Of a DNA stretch of 64,000 bases, positions 49,153-60,664 are shown piece after piece. The stretch comes from Christiangramia fulva (lineage in GTDB: Bacteria > Bacteroidota > Bacteroidia > Flavobacteriales > Flavobacteriaceae), in the NCBI RefSeq assembly GCF_003024155.1, contig NZ_CP028136.1, forward strand, positions 62,001-126,000. Reading direction: 5' to 3'. The translations under genes and the position numbers were made by a program. The notes below the pieces were generated by a model. It saw only the letters and a program-made list of their open reading frames with translations, was not told the origin of the DNA and did no database searches. The first letter of the stretch is position 1. Each line of letters opens with the position of its first letter.

Positions 49153-49965
49153 TTAAAAATTTTGTAAACGGTTATTAATATCTTCAAGGGCATCCTTCAT
49201 CTGCGGAAGATATTGCCCCTCAGGATAATATTTTTTATAGGTTTCATAAAAATCCTTTGCTTCTTTTAGCCGTTCTTCCATCAAAACCTGGAAACTGTTG
49301 ATGGCCAAAAGATAAGCTGAATCAAAACGGTAAAAATAAGCTTCTTCTCTGAATGGAGATCCCGGATTATCGGCCAGGAAATTATTAAAAGAAGCTATCG
49401 CCGCCTTATAATACTGAGTTTTATGATATTGTTTCGCTATTTCAAAAGCTTTCTTTTCAAGTTTTGTTTGCAGCGCAGTGGCCATTTCATTGGCTTTATC
49501 TGAATATTCCCCGTCAGGATATTTGTTCAGGTAAATTTGTAACTTTTCAATGCCTTTATGCGTATCGGTTTGGTCAAGATTATATTTCGGGGAACGGTAA
49601 AAATAACTTGCCGCCATTTTGAATTCTGCTTCCTCGGCTTTATCAGAATTAGGATATAACTGTAGGAATCTTTCAAATTCGAAAGGCGCCAGATAATAAT
49701 CTTCAAGCTGGTAATGCGCATTCGCTACCATGTAAGCAAGACGCTGTCCCTGAGGTTTTCCACGAAACTGAGGCTCGATCTGCTCCAAAAGCCGCAATGA
49801 CCTTTTAAGCGACTTATCGCTGTCTTTTTCAATCCCCTGGTTATATAATTCTTCTGCCCTGGTATATTTCTGGGCTGTATCATCACTTTTTAGCAGCTTC
49901 TGATATTCGCTGCAAGACAGCGTTACCGTTAGCATACCCACTATAAGAAGTGCCTTTTTTATCAT
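49153..49965 (-). CDS. bamD: Outer-membrane assembly lipoprotein BamD
   Basis: A TPR-type lipoprotein of the BAM complex that folds outer-membrane beta-barrel proteins. The N-terminus MIKKALLIVGMLTVTLSC is a lipoprotein signal with Cys acylation at LSC, followed by SEYQKLLKSDDTAQKYTRAE. TPR helices recur (QRLAYMVANAHYQLEDYYLA; LFKMAASYFYRSPKY-like). I prefer ATG 49965: the frame extends upstream to 49992, but that ATG lies in a TATTTTTG promoter box (49982-49989) and cannot be in the mRNA. An ATG at 49977 would be leaderless. About 270 residues is normal. Confidence 0.9.
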   Translation of the reverse strand: MIKKALLIVGMLTVTLSCSEYQKLLKSDDTAQKYTRAEELYNQGIEKDSDKSLKRSLRLLEQIEPQFRGKPQGQRLAYMVANAHYQLEDYYLAPFEFERFLQLYPNSDKAEEAEFKMAASYFYRSPKYNLDQTDTHKGIEKLQIYLNKYPDGEYSDKANEMATALQTKLEKKAFEIAKQYHKTQYYKAAIASFNNFLADNPGSPFREEAYFYRFDSAYLLAINSFQVLMEERLKEAKDFYETYKKYYPEGQYLPQMKDALEDINNRLQNF

Positions 49966-49981
49966 ACGTAAAAACATCTGG

Positions 49982-49989
49982 CAAAAATA
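49982..49989 (-). promoter_or_regulatory. -7 box for the bamD operon
   Basis: TATTTTTG (minus strand) fits TAnnTTTG. It overlaps the most upstream ATG of the frame (49992), forcing the bamD start downstream. It sits just after the dapA terminator, so the promoter would serve bamD-rpoZ-coaBC-porD-recN. Confidence 0.55.
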
Positions 49990-50005
49990 CATTATTTGTT
50001 ACTAT

Positions 50006-50068
50006 AAAAAAAACTTTCCTGAACTACAGAATTAACCCGTTTTTTGGGGGTTTATTGTAGCAGGAAAG
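50006..50068 (-). terminator. Intrinsic terminator of dapA
   Basis: CTTTCCTG (50014-50021) pairs with CAGGAAAG (50061-50068), with inner pairs CTACA/TGTAG and AACCC/GGGTT around a T-rich loop. On the minus strand the stem is followed by eight T (50006-50013). It begins 30 bp after the dapA stop. Confidence 0.8.
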
Positions 50069-50097
50069 CTATTCTTATCCAAAATTCTGCGTGATAA

Positions 50098-50973
50098 TCA
50101 GAAATTATCTACAAAATGATCAATTCTTTTTTGAAGATTTTCTGATGCTTCAACCAGAGGAAGTTTGAGATAATTCTCAATAATTCCTTTTTTGGTAAGC
50201 AGCGCCTTGATCCCGGCAGGATTCCCTTCCGCAAAAATAAGATCTATTGATGGCGCAATTTTATAATGCATTTTATAGGCTTCTTTTGCATCGCCTTTTA
50301 ATCCCAGCCGTATCATTTCTGAAAACTCCTTCGGAAAACCCTGTCCGATCACCGAGATCACTCCTTTTCCTCCAGCCAGGGTCATTGGCAGGGCAACCAT
50401 ATCATCTCCCGAAATCACTTTGAAATCTTCAGGAACCATATTAATCAGCCTCATGGCCTGAACTATATCGCCGGCGGCTTCTTTCACGCCTATGATATTA
50501 GGAACTTCCCGTGCCAGCCTGTTCACTGTTTCGGGTAGAACGTTTGACGCAGTTCTTCCGGGAACATTATAAAGTATAATTGGTAGCGGAGAAGCTTCGG
50601 CGATTGCTTTAAAATGCCTGAAAATTCCCTCCTGCGTAGGTTTATTGTAATAGGGAGAAACTGATAGTATAGCTTCGAAACCTTCAAGATTTCCGGTTTG
50701 CAATTCGTTCACCAGCGAAGCGGTATTGTTTCCTCCCACACCAAGAACCAGCGGTAACCTTCCGTTATTAGCCTTTTTTACTTCAGCTTTTACCAGTTCT
50801 TTTTCTTCTCTGCTCAAAGTTGCACTTTCAGCCGTCGTTCCCAGCACCACCAGGTATTCAATCCCGTTATCTATTTGGGACTGAACCAGCTTATGCAGTG
50901 CGTCAACATCTATCGATAAATCTGATTTGAATGGCGTAACCAGCGCCACACCAGTTCCAACAAAGGCTTCCAT
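50098..50973 (-). CDS. dapA: 4-hydroxy-tetrahydrodipicolinate synthase
   Basis: A 291-residue TIM-barrel enzyme condensing pyruvate with aspartate semialdehyde in the lysine and diaminopimelate pathway. The substrate loop [45 protein letters not shown] (catalytic Tyr) and [10 protein letters not shown] (Schiff-base Lys) are all present. [16 protein letters not shown] is typical of Bacteroidota. Its ATG shares one base with the stop of the upstream DUF6913-type gene (TAATG), so the two are co-translated. A strong terminator follows. Confidence 0.96.
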   Translation of the reverse strand: MEAFVGTGVALVTPFKSDLSIDVDALHKLVQSQIDNGIEYLVVLGTTAESATLSREEKELVKAEVKKANNGRLPLVLGVGGNNTASLVNELQTGNLEGFEAILSVSPYYNKPTQEGIFRHFKAIAEASPLPIILYNVPGRTASNVLPETVNRLAREVPNIIGVKEAAGDIVQAMRLINMVPEDFKVISGDDMVALPMTLAGGKGVISVIGQGFPKEFSEMIRLGLKGDAKEAYKMHYKIAPSIDLIFAEGNPAGIKALLTKKGIIENYLKLPLVEASENLQKRIDHFVDNF

Positions 50974-51476
50974 TAATTTTTTGCTTTTAAAATTTGTAAA
51001 TATTTCAGGCTTTCCTCCAGGAAAACCTTTGGATCATTAGCAGATATTTCCACATCAAAAAGATTGAAAACATCCGGTTTTCTGCCCATTTTAAATCCCG
51101 CGGCCGTCATTGCAAACACAAGGGCCGCCGGTAGCGATTTTTCAGAAAAATACCCAATCAGGAAATCGTAATTGTGCTTTACGAAATGCAGCTCGATTTC
51201 TTGTTTTAACTTTCCGCTGAGGCTAATGTTCTCCATTTCCAGGGTTTCGGCTTCTACCCCGCGAGGCAAAGCTTCCTGAGGATCACAAATGATAATTTCC
51301 ATTTGTTTTTCATTCCATCCCTGATCTTTAAAACCTTTAATAAACTCTATGATCCCTTCCGAAGAGATCCCTTCAAAAACGAAACCCAGTTCTTTAGGTT
51401 TTCCCAATTCCGATTTTCCCGCTTCCCGGGAAAGTTTCAGAATTTTCTTTTTAAGTAAATTTCTTTTCAGATTCAA
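50973..51476 (-). CDS. DUF6913-type protein of unknown function
   Basis: A 167-residue protein that I recognise as a Bacteroidota hypothetical (DUF6913), commonly beside dapA. It has a basic N-terminus ([18 protein letters not shown]), then [20 protein letters not shown] and [20 protein letters not shown], a beta-alpha-beta layout. No signal peptide or catalytic motif is evident. The start is TTG at 51476. A TACTTTTG box at 51504-51511 lies 27 nt upstream and would drive this gene together with dapA. Confidence 0.78.
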   Translation of the reverse strand: MNLKRNLLKKKILKLSREAGKSELGKPKELGFVFEGISSEGIIEFIKGFKDQGWNEKQMEIIICDPQEALPRGVEAETLEMENISLSGKLKQEIELHFVKHNYDFLIGYFSEKSLPAALVFAMTAAGFKMGRKPDVFNLFDVEISANDPKVFLEESLKYLQILKAKN

Positions 51477-51503
51477 TGAAAATAATCCGGTTTAAAAGTG
51501 AAG

Positions 51504-51511
51504 CAAAAGTA
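51504..51511 (-). promoter_or_regulatory. -7 box for the DUF6913-dapA operon
   Basis: TACTTTTG on the minus strand matches TAnnTTTG, 27 nt before the TTG start, the normal spacing for a short leader. The -33 element is not clear. Confidence 0.5.
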
Positions 51512-51600
51512 GTTATTTTCAATAAACATAAAAGCGGTTTCAGATTTGTTAAAAACCCTAACTACCATATTTAACAGCTTTGTTTATTTTGTGAAATGCT

Positions 51601-52299
51601 TTACACGAGATTGATAAGCCTGAGCTTTTTTTCTCCTGTCCCAAAGAACTGAAAAACAAGGATAAAGGCTCCATATTTTAGGAAATATTCTACTAACAAC
51701 ACGCTGGTATCTGAGAGATAAAAATTAGCCATATCCCGAAAAACATCTGAAAATACAACCGCTAGGACCAGCGAAATAAAATAAACCGACTTCCTGGAAT
51801 ATGAGTTAAGATAGTAAACGAGGCCTATAATTGCCAAAACGAGCAGGTTTAAATAATATATCCAGTACACTCCAAACTCCAAGGCTCCTTTAATACGAGC
51901 CTGGACTTCTTCTAAATGACCGTACAAGAAATAAACATTCAGGGCGAGCACCACCACAAAAAAGATGCGCATGAATTTACTGGCATTTTCCGTTTGCGTA
52001 TAATTAAGCGCCTCCCTGTACAGAAAAATATAAGAGATCATTACCAGCATCATGCAAATAAGATAGATGGTCTTATCATTTTGTATAAAACCATGGAGGT
52101 AGGCAGCAATGCTTAAAAAGACGAAAGCGATCAAATTCACATTTTTAGGATCAATTCGCTTGCGAAATCCGGCGAAGAGAATAAGAATTATAAGTATCTC
52201 GGAAAGGTTTATACCCCAGGAAATTCCAGAAACCACGGCATATAAATTAATAATAAAAACCGGAATTGTTGCCAGAATGGCCATTTGGCTATATCTCAT
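51601..52299 (-). CDS. Multispanning membrane protein, possibly YhhN/lysoplasmalogenase-like
   Basis: A protein of about 232 residues that is almost entirely hydrophobic, with seven or eight predicted membrane helices (for example ILATIPVFIINLYAVVSG, LSEILIILILFAGF, LIAFVFLSIAAYLHGF, IFLYREALNY). The size and helix number recall the YhhN/lysoplasmalogenase family, but I cannot point to a decisive motif, so the function stays unknown. The frame can start at TTG 52308, but that codon lies inside a TATTTTG promoter-like stretch; ATG 52299 is preferred. It is divergent from the 5'-nucleotidase gene at 52504. Confidence 0.7.
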   Translation of the reverse strand: MRYSQMAILATIPVFIINLYAVVSGISWGINLSEILIILILFAGFRKRIDPKNVNLIAFVFLSIAAYLHGFIQNDKTIYLICMMLVMISYIFLYREALNYTQTENASKFMRIFFVVVLALNVYFLYGHLEEVQARIKGALEFGVYWIYYLNLLVLAIIGLVYYLNSYSRKSVYFISLVLAVVFSDVFRDMANFYLSDTSVLLVEYFLKYGAFILVFQFFGTGEKKLRLINLV

Positions 52300-52476
52300 A
52301 GGGGGCAAAATAATGGGCTAAATATAAAGAAAAATCTTATTCATTAACAAATACTTAACTATTTCTGTCTTTTCCCGAAGAAATCTAATTGGCAGACCAC
52401 AAATGCTGTAAAATTTAAAATGAACAGCCTGAAAAATGCTTTTTTTGATTTACTCGGATAAAACTGATGAAGCGTT

Positions 52477-52484
52477 TATCTTTG
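52477..52484 (+). promoter_or_regulatory. -7 box for the split 5'-nucleotidase operon
   Basis: TATCTTTG is an exact TAnnTTTG match 19 nt before the ATG at 52504. A TTTG occurs upstream at 52444-52447, farther away than the usual spacing. Confidence 0.5.
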
Positions 52485-52503
52485 CAGCCTACTTTTTAAG
52501 TTT

Positions 52504-53262
52504 ATGAAGTTATCACATCTTTTTTTTGGATTCGCAGCGATCATTTTAATGGGCTGTAAAAATGACAGTTTTGAAGTCTCTGATATTTCTGCGGAAAGAA
52601 TTCCGGTGAACGAAAAAATTCAGGGCGATACCGCTATTCAGAATTTTATAAAGCCCTATAAGGAGCATCTTAATAATACGCTCGATTCGGCTTTGATCTA
52701 CAATCCGAAACTTCTGAATAAAAGCGATGGCGACCTTAATTCTGCCTTAGGAAATTTTATGGCCGATGTGGTCATGGAGCAGGCAAACCCCGTTTTTAAA
52801 GCACGTACCGGAAAAAATATCGATTTTGTCCTGCTTAATAAAGGTGGAATTCGTGCAGAACTCCCAAAAGGAAATCTTACCGCGCGAAACGCCTACGAGC
52901 TGATGCCTTTCGAAAATGAAATTGTCATTGCTGAACTTTCCGGAAAAAAGGTGAAGGAGATGCTCGATTACCTCAGCCAGGCTAAAAGCGCGCATCCGGT
53001 AAGCGGCATCAAATTAACAGCCGACAAAGATTATAAGATCATCGATGCCCGTATTCATGGTAAGGAAATTGATACCAATAAAACCTATTTCGTAGCGACT
53101 TCCGATTATTTGCAGCAGGGAGGCGACAGTATGAATTTTTTCAAAGATCCGGTGAATCTCTACGGTGCCGATTATAAGATTCGCAACGCGATCATCGATT
53201 ATTTTAAAAAACACGATACGCTCAAAGCGGAAATAGACGATCGATATACAAGACAGCAATAA
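52504..53262 (+). CDS. 5'-nucleotidase C-terminal domain lipoprotein
   Basis: A 252-residue lipoprotein (signal LFFGFAAIILMGC, Cys near residue 18) containing only the 5_nucleotid_C domain that binds substrate in UshA-type enzymes. Seen are LGNFMADVVMEQANP, FVLLNKGGIRAELPKGNL, YELMPFENEIVIAELSG and VATSDYLQQGGDSMNFF. The partner catalytic domain is encoded by the next gene 1 nt downstream. The two would form a two-chain nucleotidase at the periplasmic face of a membrane, probably for nucleotide or phosphate salvage. Confidence 0.9.
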   Translation: MKLSHLFFGFAAIILMGCKNDSFEVSDISAERIPVNEKIQGDTAIQNFIKPYKEHLNNTLDSALIYNPKLLNKSDGDLNSALGNFMADVVMEQANPVFKARTGKNIDFVLLNKGGIRAELPKGNLTARNAYELMPFENEIVIAELSGKKVKEMLDYLSQAKSAHPVSGIKLTADKDYKIIDARIHGKEIDTNKTYFVATSDYLQQGGDSMNFFKDPVNLYGADYKIRNAIIDYFKKHDTLKAEIDDRYTRQQ

Positions 53263-53263
53263 G

Positions 53264-54175
53264 ATGAAAAGAAGGCAATTTTTACAAACTACAGCTACGG
53301 CGGGAGCTTTTGTGGGTCTCGGCGGTCTGGCGTCCCTCTCCTTCAAACCTCAGCATAAAAAACATCTCACCATTCTTCACACCAACGATGTGCACAGCCA
53401 TATAGAACCCTTTGGGCCCGAAGAAGGCAGAAATGCCAATATGGGTGGAGTGGCCAGGAGAGCGACTTTGATCGAAAAGATCAGGCAGGAAAACCCGAAT
53501 ACGCTTTTGCTGGATGCCGGTGATATTTTCCAGGGAACTCCATACTTCAATTTTTACGGCGGCGAACTTGAGTTCAAACTGATGAGCAAGCTGAAGTATG
53601 ACGCGGCTACCATCGGGAACCACGATTTTGACAATGGCATCGACGGATTATATGCTCAATTACCTTACGCCGACTTTGATTTTATCTGCTCGAATTACGA
53701 TTTCAGCAATACCATCATGAATGGAAAAACCAAAAACTACCGTATTTTCATGAAAGACGGACTCAAAATAGGCGTTTTTGGGCTCGGTGTGGAGCTGAAA
53801 GGTTTGGTGAACGACAAACTTTACAAGGAAACCAAATATCTCGATCCGGTTGAAGTGACTCAGGATATGACCAACCTGTTAAAAAACGAACAGAAATGTG
53901 ATCTCGTGATCTGCCTGTCACATTTAGGATATGAATACGATCATGATAAGATATCTGACCTGAAATTGGCAAAAACCACTCAGGATATCGATCTCATCAT
54001 TGGCGGGCATACTCATACTTTCCTGGAAAAACCGACCGTTGTTCAGAATAAAGCGGGTAAAAATGTGCTCGTAAACCAGGTTGGTTGTTACGGATTATTC
54101 CTGGGCAGACTCGACTTCTATTTCGATGAAAAAGGAGAAGTTTCTACAGAAGCAAAAAGTATGGAAGTATCTTAA
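53264..54175 (+). CDS. 5'-nucleotidase metallophosphatase subunit, Tat-exported
   Basis: A 303-residue metallophosphoesterase. The N-terminus MKRRQFLQTTATAGAFVGLG is a twin-arginine signal (RRQFL). Metal ligands are visible in LHTNDVHSHI (DxH), LDAGDIFQGTPY (GD), IGNHDFDNG (GNHD), VICLSHLGYEYDHD and IIGGHTHTF (GHTH). It lacks the substrate-binding C-terminal domain, which is supplied by the preceding gene. In UshA both domains are on one chain, catalytic part first; here the order is reversed and the subunits use different export routes (Tat versus lipoprotein). Confidence 0.92.
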   Translation: MKRRQFLQTTATAGAFVGLGGLASLSFKPQHKKHLTILHTNDVHSHIEPFGPEEGRNANMGGVARRATLIEKIRQENPNTLLLDAGDIFQGTPYFNFYGGELEFKLMSKLKYDAATIGNHDFDNGIDGLYAQLPYADFDFICSNYDFSNTIMNGKTKNYRIFMKDGLKIGVFGLGVELKGLVNDKLYKETKYLDPVEVTQDMTNLLKNEQKCDLVICLSHLGYEYDHDKISDLKLAKTTQDIDLIIGGHTHTFLEKPTVVQNKAGKNVLVNQVGCYGLFLGRLDFYFDEKGEVSTEAKSMEVS

Positions 54176-54198
54176 TAGCTTTAAGCAATAAGCCTGGA

Positions 54199-54246
54199 GA
54201 AAATTATTTGAAAATTTAGCAATTTGAAGATTTGAAAATGAAATAG
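54199..54246. repeat. Octad array in reverse orientation (6 units)
   Basis: GAAAATTA, TTTGAAAA, TTTAGCAA, TTTGAAGA, TTTGAAAA, TGAAATAG. These are complements of the AAATTTTC/TCTTCAAA-type octads of the 21.5-27.4 kb region. Confidence 0.65.
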
Positions 54247-54319
54247 GACTCGTTTCAAATTCTTGTTTCTCGGCTCCTTTTTCTTTATTCTTTTTTTTGG
54301 AGGCTTGCTATATGCTTTT

Positions 54320-57057
<2,738 letters not shown>

Positions 57058-57058
57058 C

Positions 57059-57658
57059 TTAGGTCTGGTTTTTATTCATCCATTTCGGAACCGGTTTTGC
57101 TTCAAAATGGATCATTTTCTCGAATAATTCTTCAAAATTATCGGCAACCAGTAAGATATCGAGATTTTCCTTTTTTAGCAGCTCTTTTTCATTCATTTTA
57201 TGAAGCATTTTGAGTAAATCGTCATAAAATCCATTGATATTAAGCAAACCGATAGGTTTTTTATGCAAACCTAGCTGTGCCCAGGTGACGATCTCAAAAA
57301 GTTCCTCGAAAGTTCCGAAGCCTCCGGGTAAGGCGATAAAAGCATCACTGAGTTCATTCATAGTAAGTTTGCGCTCATGCATATCTTTGGTAGTGATCAA
57401 CTTATCAAGGCCGGTATGAACCACTTCTTTCGTCTTCAGGAAATCGGGAATCACTCCGGTTGCTTTTCCGCCGGCCTCCATAACCCCTGCGGCAACCTGC
57501 CCCATGAGTCCGAGTTTACTGCCTCCGTAAACCAAACGAATATTTTTTTCAGCCATTTTTCGGCCTAATTCATAAGCCTCTTCGAAAATTTGCGGATCGT
57601 TCCCGTCGCTGCTGGCGCAGAAAACGGCAAGACTCTGAATGGAATTTTTATGACTCAT
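57059..57658 (-). CDS. LOG family protein (TIGR00730), cytokinin riboside monophosphate phosphoribohydrolase-like
   Basis: A 199-residue Rossmann-fold protein. Conserved segments are LAVFCASSDGNDP, VYGGSKLGLMGQVAAGVMEA and ALPGGFGTFEELFEIVTWAQ, which holds the PGGxGTxxE signature. The family hydrolyses nucleoside 5'-monophosphates to free base and ribose phosphate; in bacteria it is often annotated as TIGR00730/YvdD. Proper length. It is tightly packed with prmC (4 nt) and the VOC gene (1 nt). Confidence 0.92.
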   Translation of the reverse strand: MSHKNSIQSLAVFCASSDGNDPQIFEEAYELGRKMAEKNIRLVYGGSKLGLMGQVAAGVMEAGGKATGVIPDFLKTKEVVHTGLDKLITTKDMHERKLTMNELSDAFIALPGGFGTFEELFEIVTWAQLGLHKKPIGLLNINGFYDDLLKMLHKMNEKELLKKENLDILLVADNFEELFEKMIHFEAKPVPKWMNKNQT

Positions 57659-57662
57659 AATT

Positions 57663-58502
57663 TTATCTGACAGCTTTTAGCATCCGGTAATTCCCAAAAA
57701 TATCTTTTTTTAATTCGGCTTCAAAACCCAAATTTTCAACCAGGTCTCTGGTCTCTTCATGCAGATACTGGTTGATCTCGAAATATAGTGCTCCGTTCTG
57801 TCTCAGAGAAACCTGCGCCAATTCGGCAATTTTTTTATAAAAGATCAAGGCATCGTCATCATCAACAAAGAGCGCCGTTTTTGGCTCATGGTCCAGGACA
57901 TTTTTCTGCATCTGTTCCTTTTCCTGCTCACGCACATAAGGCGGATTGGAAACTATGATATCATACCGCTCTTGCAGTTTTTCCAGTTTCAATATATCCA
58001 GCTTCCGGAAATCGACATCGACCTTATTTAATTTAGCGTTCTTTCTTGCAGTTTTGAGCGCTGCTTCCGAAATATCAAAAGCGGTAACTTCGGCTTTCAA
58101 ATTTTTTGCAAGGCTTATCGCAATGCAGCCGCTTCCGGTGCCTATATCCAGGATTTTAAGATTTTGTAACTCCTTATTATCCTGAATGATCCAATCTACA
58201 AGTTCTTCGGTTTCGGGACGAGGGATAAGTACATTTTTATCTACCAGAAAATGCAGTCCGAAAAATTCGGTTTCCCCGGTGATATACTGTACGGGTTCAT
58301 GCTGCTTCAATCTTTTCAATGCCGATTCAAATGCACTCAACTGTTCTTCATTCAGCGCTAATTCCGGCGCCAAAGCAACTTCCAGCCGCGTCATTCCAAG
58401 GTACTTTTCCGCAAGAATATTGAAAAAAGATTCAATTTCTTTCGAGGGATATCCATCTTTAAGATGATCTATAAACTGGAGTTTTAACTGTGACAGCCGC
58501 AC
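57663..58502 (-). CDS. prmC: Peptide chain release factor N5-glutamine methyltransferase
   Basis: A 279-residue SAM enzyme that methylates the GGQ glutamine of release factors. The N-terminal helical domain has LGMTRLEVALAPELALNEEQ, then VQYITGETEFFGLHF, LIPRPETEELVDWI, the SAM motif LKILDIGTGSGCIAISLAKN and the catalytic NPPY in DIIVSNPPYVREQEKEQ. Length is as expected. It lies 4 nt from both the GNAT gene upstream and the LOG gene downstream. Confidence 0.95.
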   Translation of the reverse strand: MRLSQLKLQFIDHLKDGYPSKEIESFFNILAEKYLGMTRLEVALAPELALNEEQLSAFESALKRLKQHEPVQYITGETEFFGLHFLVDKNVLIPRPETEELVDWIIQDNKELQNLKILDIGTGSGCIAISLAKNLKAEVTAFDISEAALKTARKNAKLNKVDVDFRKLDILKLEKLQERYDIIVSNPPYVREQEKEQMQKNVLDHEPKTALFVDDDDALIFYKKIAELAQVSLRQNGALYFEINQYLHEETRDLVENLGFEAELKKDIFGNYRMLKAVR

Positions 58503-58506
58503 TTAC

Positions 58507-58992
58507 CTAAAGGTCTTTCAGTAAAAAAACGGTACAATTATAATGACCGGTATTTCCCATGGGGCCAGGCAAAGGTTCGAACCCGCATTTTTTGTAGAGA
58601 TTTCTCGCATGCTTCATCGAGGGCAAAGTCTCGATATAACACTTCTGGAAACCGTTCTTTCGGGCAAATTCCTGGCAATGTTCAATCATTTCCTTACCGA
58701 TTCCACGGCCACGGGCCTCGGGTAGAAAATACATCTTCTGCAATTCGCAAATTTCAAATTCCATCCCGGTTAAGGGCGCGATCCCCGCACCCCCTATTAT
58801 TTTAGAATTTTCCTCAACCACATAATAAACTTTTCCCCTGCCCTCATAAGTGGCAGTCATATCATCCAGGGATTTGTCTTCATAAGCGGTGCCCTCTTTT
58901 GGCGCACCCATTTCCACAAGCACATTTTGAATTAATTTTTTAACTTCCTGATTGTCTTCTGGTTCAATTTCACGTATTTTCCACGTACTCAT
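58507..58992 (-). CDS. GNAT family N-acetyltransferase
   Basis: A 161-residue acetyltransferase. It starts MSTWKIREIEPEDNQEVKKL, and the acetyl-CoA pyrophosphate loop is PEARGRGIGKEMIEHCQEFA (Q/RxxGxG/A), followed by KCYIETLPSMKHARNLYKKC and GFEPLPGPMGNTGHYNC. The frame extends upstream to 59259, but the extra 89 codons overlap the divergent ribD gene and have no family resemblance, so ATG 58992 is chosen. Substrate unknown. The upstream 27 bp must hold a promoter opposite to that of ribD. Confidence 0.88.
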   Translation of the reverse strand: MSTWKIREIEPEDNQEVKKLIQNVLVEMGAPKEGTAYEDKSLDDMTATYEGRGKVYYVVEENSKIIGGAGIAPLTGMEFEICELQKMYFLPEARGRGIGKEMIEHCQEFARKNGFQKCYIETLPSMKHARNLYKKCGFEPLPGPMGNTGHYNCTVFLLKDL

Positions 58993-59007
58993 TCTGCTTA
59001 ATAATTC

Positions 59008-59015
59008 TATTTTTG
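59008..59015 (+). promoter_or_regulatory. -7 box directly before ribD
   Basis: TATTTTTG matches TAnnTTTG and ends 4 nt before the GTG start at 59020, so the transcript would begin at or next to the start codon (leaderless). Confidence 0.55.
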
Positions 59016-59019
59016 TGAC

Positions 59020-60063
59020 GTGAATATACACGAAAAATATATGAATCGCTGCATAGAACTGGCCAAAAACGGGCTCGGAACGACCTATCCGAATCCCCTG
59101 GTTGGGAGTGTGATCGTATATGATGGGAAGATCATTGGGGAAGGCTGGCATGGTAAGGCCGGCGAAGCTCATGCTGAAGTAAACGCCATTCAATCGGTGA
59201 AAAATGAGGAACTTTTCAAAAAGTCGACTATTTATGTGAGCCTGGAGCCCTGCAGTCATTTTGGCAAAACGCCTCCCTGCAGTGACCTGATCATTGCCAA
59301 AGGCTTTATAAAAGTAGTCATAGGTACCATGGATCCTTTCGCTAAAGTTGCCGGCCGCGGAATTAAAAAACTGATGGATGCCGGTTGCGAGGTCAAAGTG
59401 GGAATCCTGGAGAAGGAATGCCTGGAATTAAACAAGCGGTTTTTTACTTTTCATAAAAAACAAAGGCCTTATATTATTCTGAAATGGGCGCAGACTTCTG
59501 ATGGATTTATTGCGCCACAAAAGAAAGAGTCGAATAGACCAGTTTGGATCACCAACAAATATTCAGGGCAGCTTGGGCACAAATGGCGCAGTGAAGAAGC
59601 GGCGATTTTAGTGGGCGCCAATACGGTAAAAGCCGACAATCCAAAGCTGAATGTTCGAAAATGGACCGGAAATGATCCCGTTCGTGTGGTGATCGATAAA
59701 GATTTGAAGCTTTCTGCCGATTTTTCAATTTTCGACGGAAGTGTAAAGACCATCGTGATCTGCGCGGAAAAAGACGCTTCGAGGGAAAAGGAAAATCTCC
59801 TTTTTGAGGAAATAAATTTTTCAGAAAATATCGCAGACGAGATCTGCAGAATATTATATGAACATGATTTGCAATCGGTGATCATCGAGGGCGGCAGCCA
59901 AACCCTTAAGCAATTTATCAACTCCGGTCTTTGGGATGAAGCCCGAATTTTTACCGGCAGAAATCAGTTTAAAACCGGCATTAAGGCTCCTGAATTTTCG
60001 GGTAATTTGCAGCAGGAAAAAACCATCGAAACCGATAATTTAAAAATTTACAGAAATGATTGA
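59020..60063 (+). CDS. ribD: Riboflavin biosynthesis deaminase/reductase
   Basis: A 347-residue bifunctional enzyme of riboflavin synthesis. The N-terminal deaminase has the zinc ligands HAEVNA (residues 51-56), LEPCSHFGKTPPC (76-87) and the signature TTYPNPLVGSVIV. The C-terminal reductase (from about 147) shows PYIILKWAQTSDGFIAP, ILVGANTVKADNPKLNVR and IIEGGSQTLKQF. The start is GTG at 59020; a later ATG at 59041 would cut part of the first helix. It overlaps the HAD gene by 8 bp, beginning a plus-strand operon. Confidence 0.94.
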   Translation: MNIHEKYMNRCIELAKNGLGTTYPNPLVGSVIVYDGKIIGEGWHGKAGEAHAEVNAIQSVKNEELFKKSTIYVSLEPCSHFGKTPPCSDLIIAKGFIKVVIGTMDPFAKVAGRGIKKLMDAGCEVKVGILEKECLELNKRFFTFHKKQRPYIILKWAQTSDGFIAPQKKESNRPVWITNKYSGQLGHKWRSEEAAILVGANTVKADNPKLNVRKWTGNDPVRVVIDKDLKLSADFSIFDGSVKTIVICAEKDASREKENLLFEEINFSENIADEICRILYEHDLQSVIIEGGSQTLKQFINSGLWDEARIFTGRNQFKTGIKAPEFSGNLQQEKTIETDNLKIYRND

Positions 60064-60664
60064 CGCGATCATATTTGACTTTGGAGATGTATTTATAAAT
60101 CTTGATAAAGAGGCGACCACCCGAAAACTAAAGGAAATGGATATCGACAAATTGCCCGATTCCATCACCGCCATGAACCGCGATTATGAACAGGGATTTG
60201 TTACTTCCGATGAGATCGCTGAAAAATACCGTGCACAATTCCCGCAGCTGGAAAAAGAAAATTTCATGCAGTCGTGGAACGCCATGATCCTGGAATTTCC
60301 GGAATATCGCTTTCGCTTTATTCAGAAACTGGCCGAAGAGAAAGATTTTAAGCTTATCCTGCTTAGTAATACCAACGAAAATCACATCGAATACATCAAA
60401 AGCAACGTTTCCTTTTTTAATGATTTTAAACAATGCTTTGACGGATTTTACCTCTCGCACGAAATAGGACTTCGAAAACCCGACCCGGAAATTTTTGAAT
60501 TTCTGGTTGACAAACATGATCTGAAACCGGAAAATACTTTATTTATAGACGATACCAAAGAAAATACTGAAACCGCAGCCAGGCTGGGCTTCAATGTATG
60601 GAATATCGAACCAACGCGAGAGGATGTGATCGATCTTTTCACTACTAAAAAGGAATTATTTTGA
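60056..60664 (+). CDS. HAD-superfamily hydrolase, subfamily IA
   Basis: A 202-residue HAD phosphatase-like protein. Motif I is IIFDFGDVFINLD (residues 5-17): the nucleophile Asp is present, but the usual DxD acid is Gly, as in the YihX-type branch (FDxGxV). Motif II is LILLSNTNENH (Ser/Thr), motif III the Lys in GLRKPDPEIFEF, and motif IV FIDDTKENTE. It probably dephosphorylates a small sugar or nucleotide phosphate; its place directly after ribD (8-bp overlap) makes a role in flavin precursor dephosphorylation possible, but this is inference. Confidence 0.9.
   Translation: MIDAIIFDFGDVFINLDKEATTRKLKEMDIDKLPDSITAMNRDYEQGFVTSDEIAEKYRAQFPQLEKENFMQSWNAMILEFPEYRFRFIQKLAEEKDFKLILLSNTNENHIEYIKSNVSFFNDFKQCFDGFYLSHEIGLRKPDPEIFEFLVDKHDLKPENTLFIDDTKENTETAARLGFNVWNIEPTREDVIDLFTTKKELF

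Noticed and set aside
58993..59259. N-terminal extension of the GNAT protein
   Set aside because: It would overlap the ribD start region on the opposite strand and has no resemblance to acetyltransferases; the family start fits ATG 58992.
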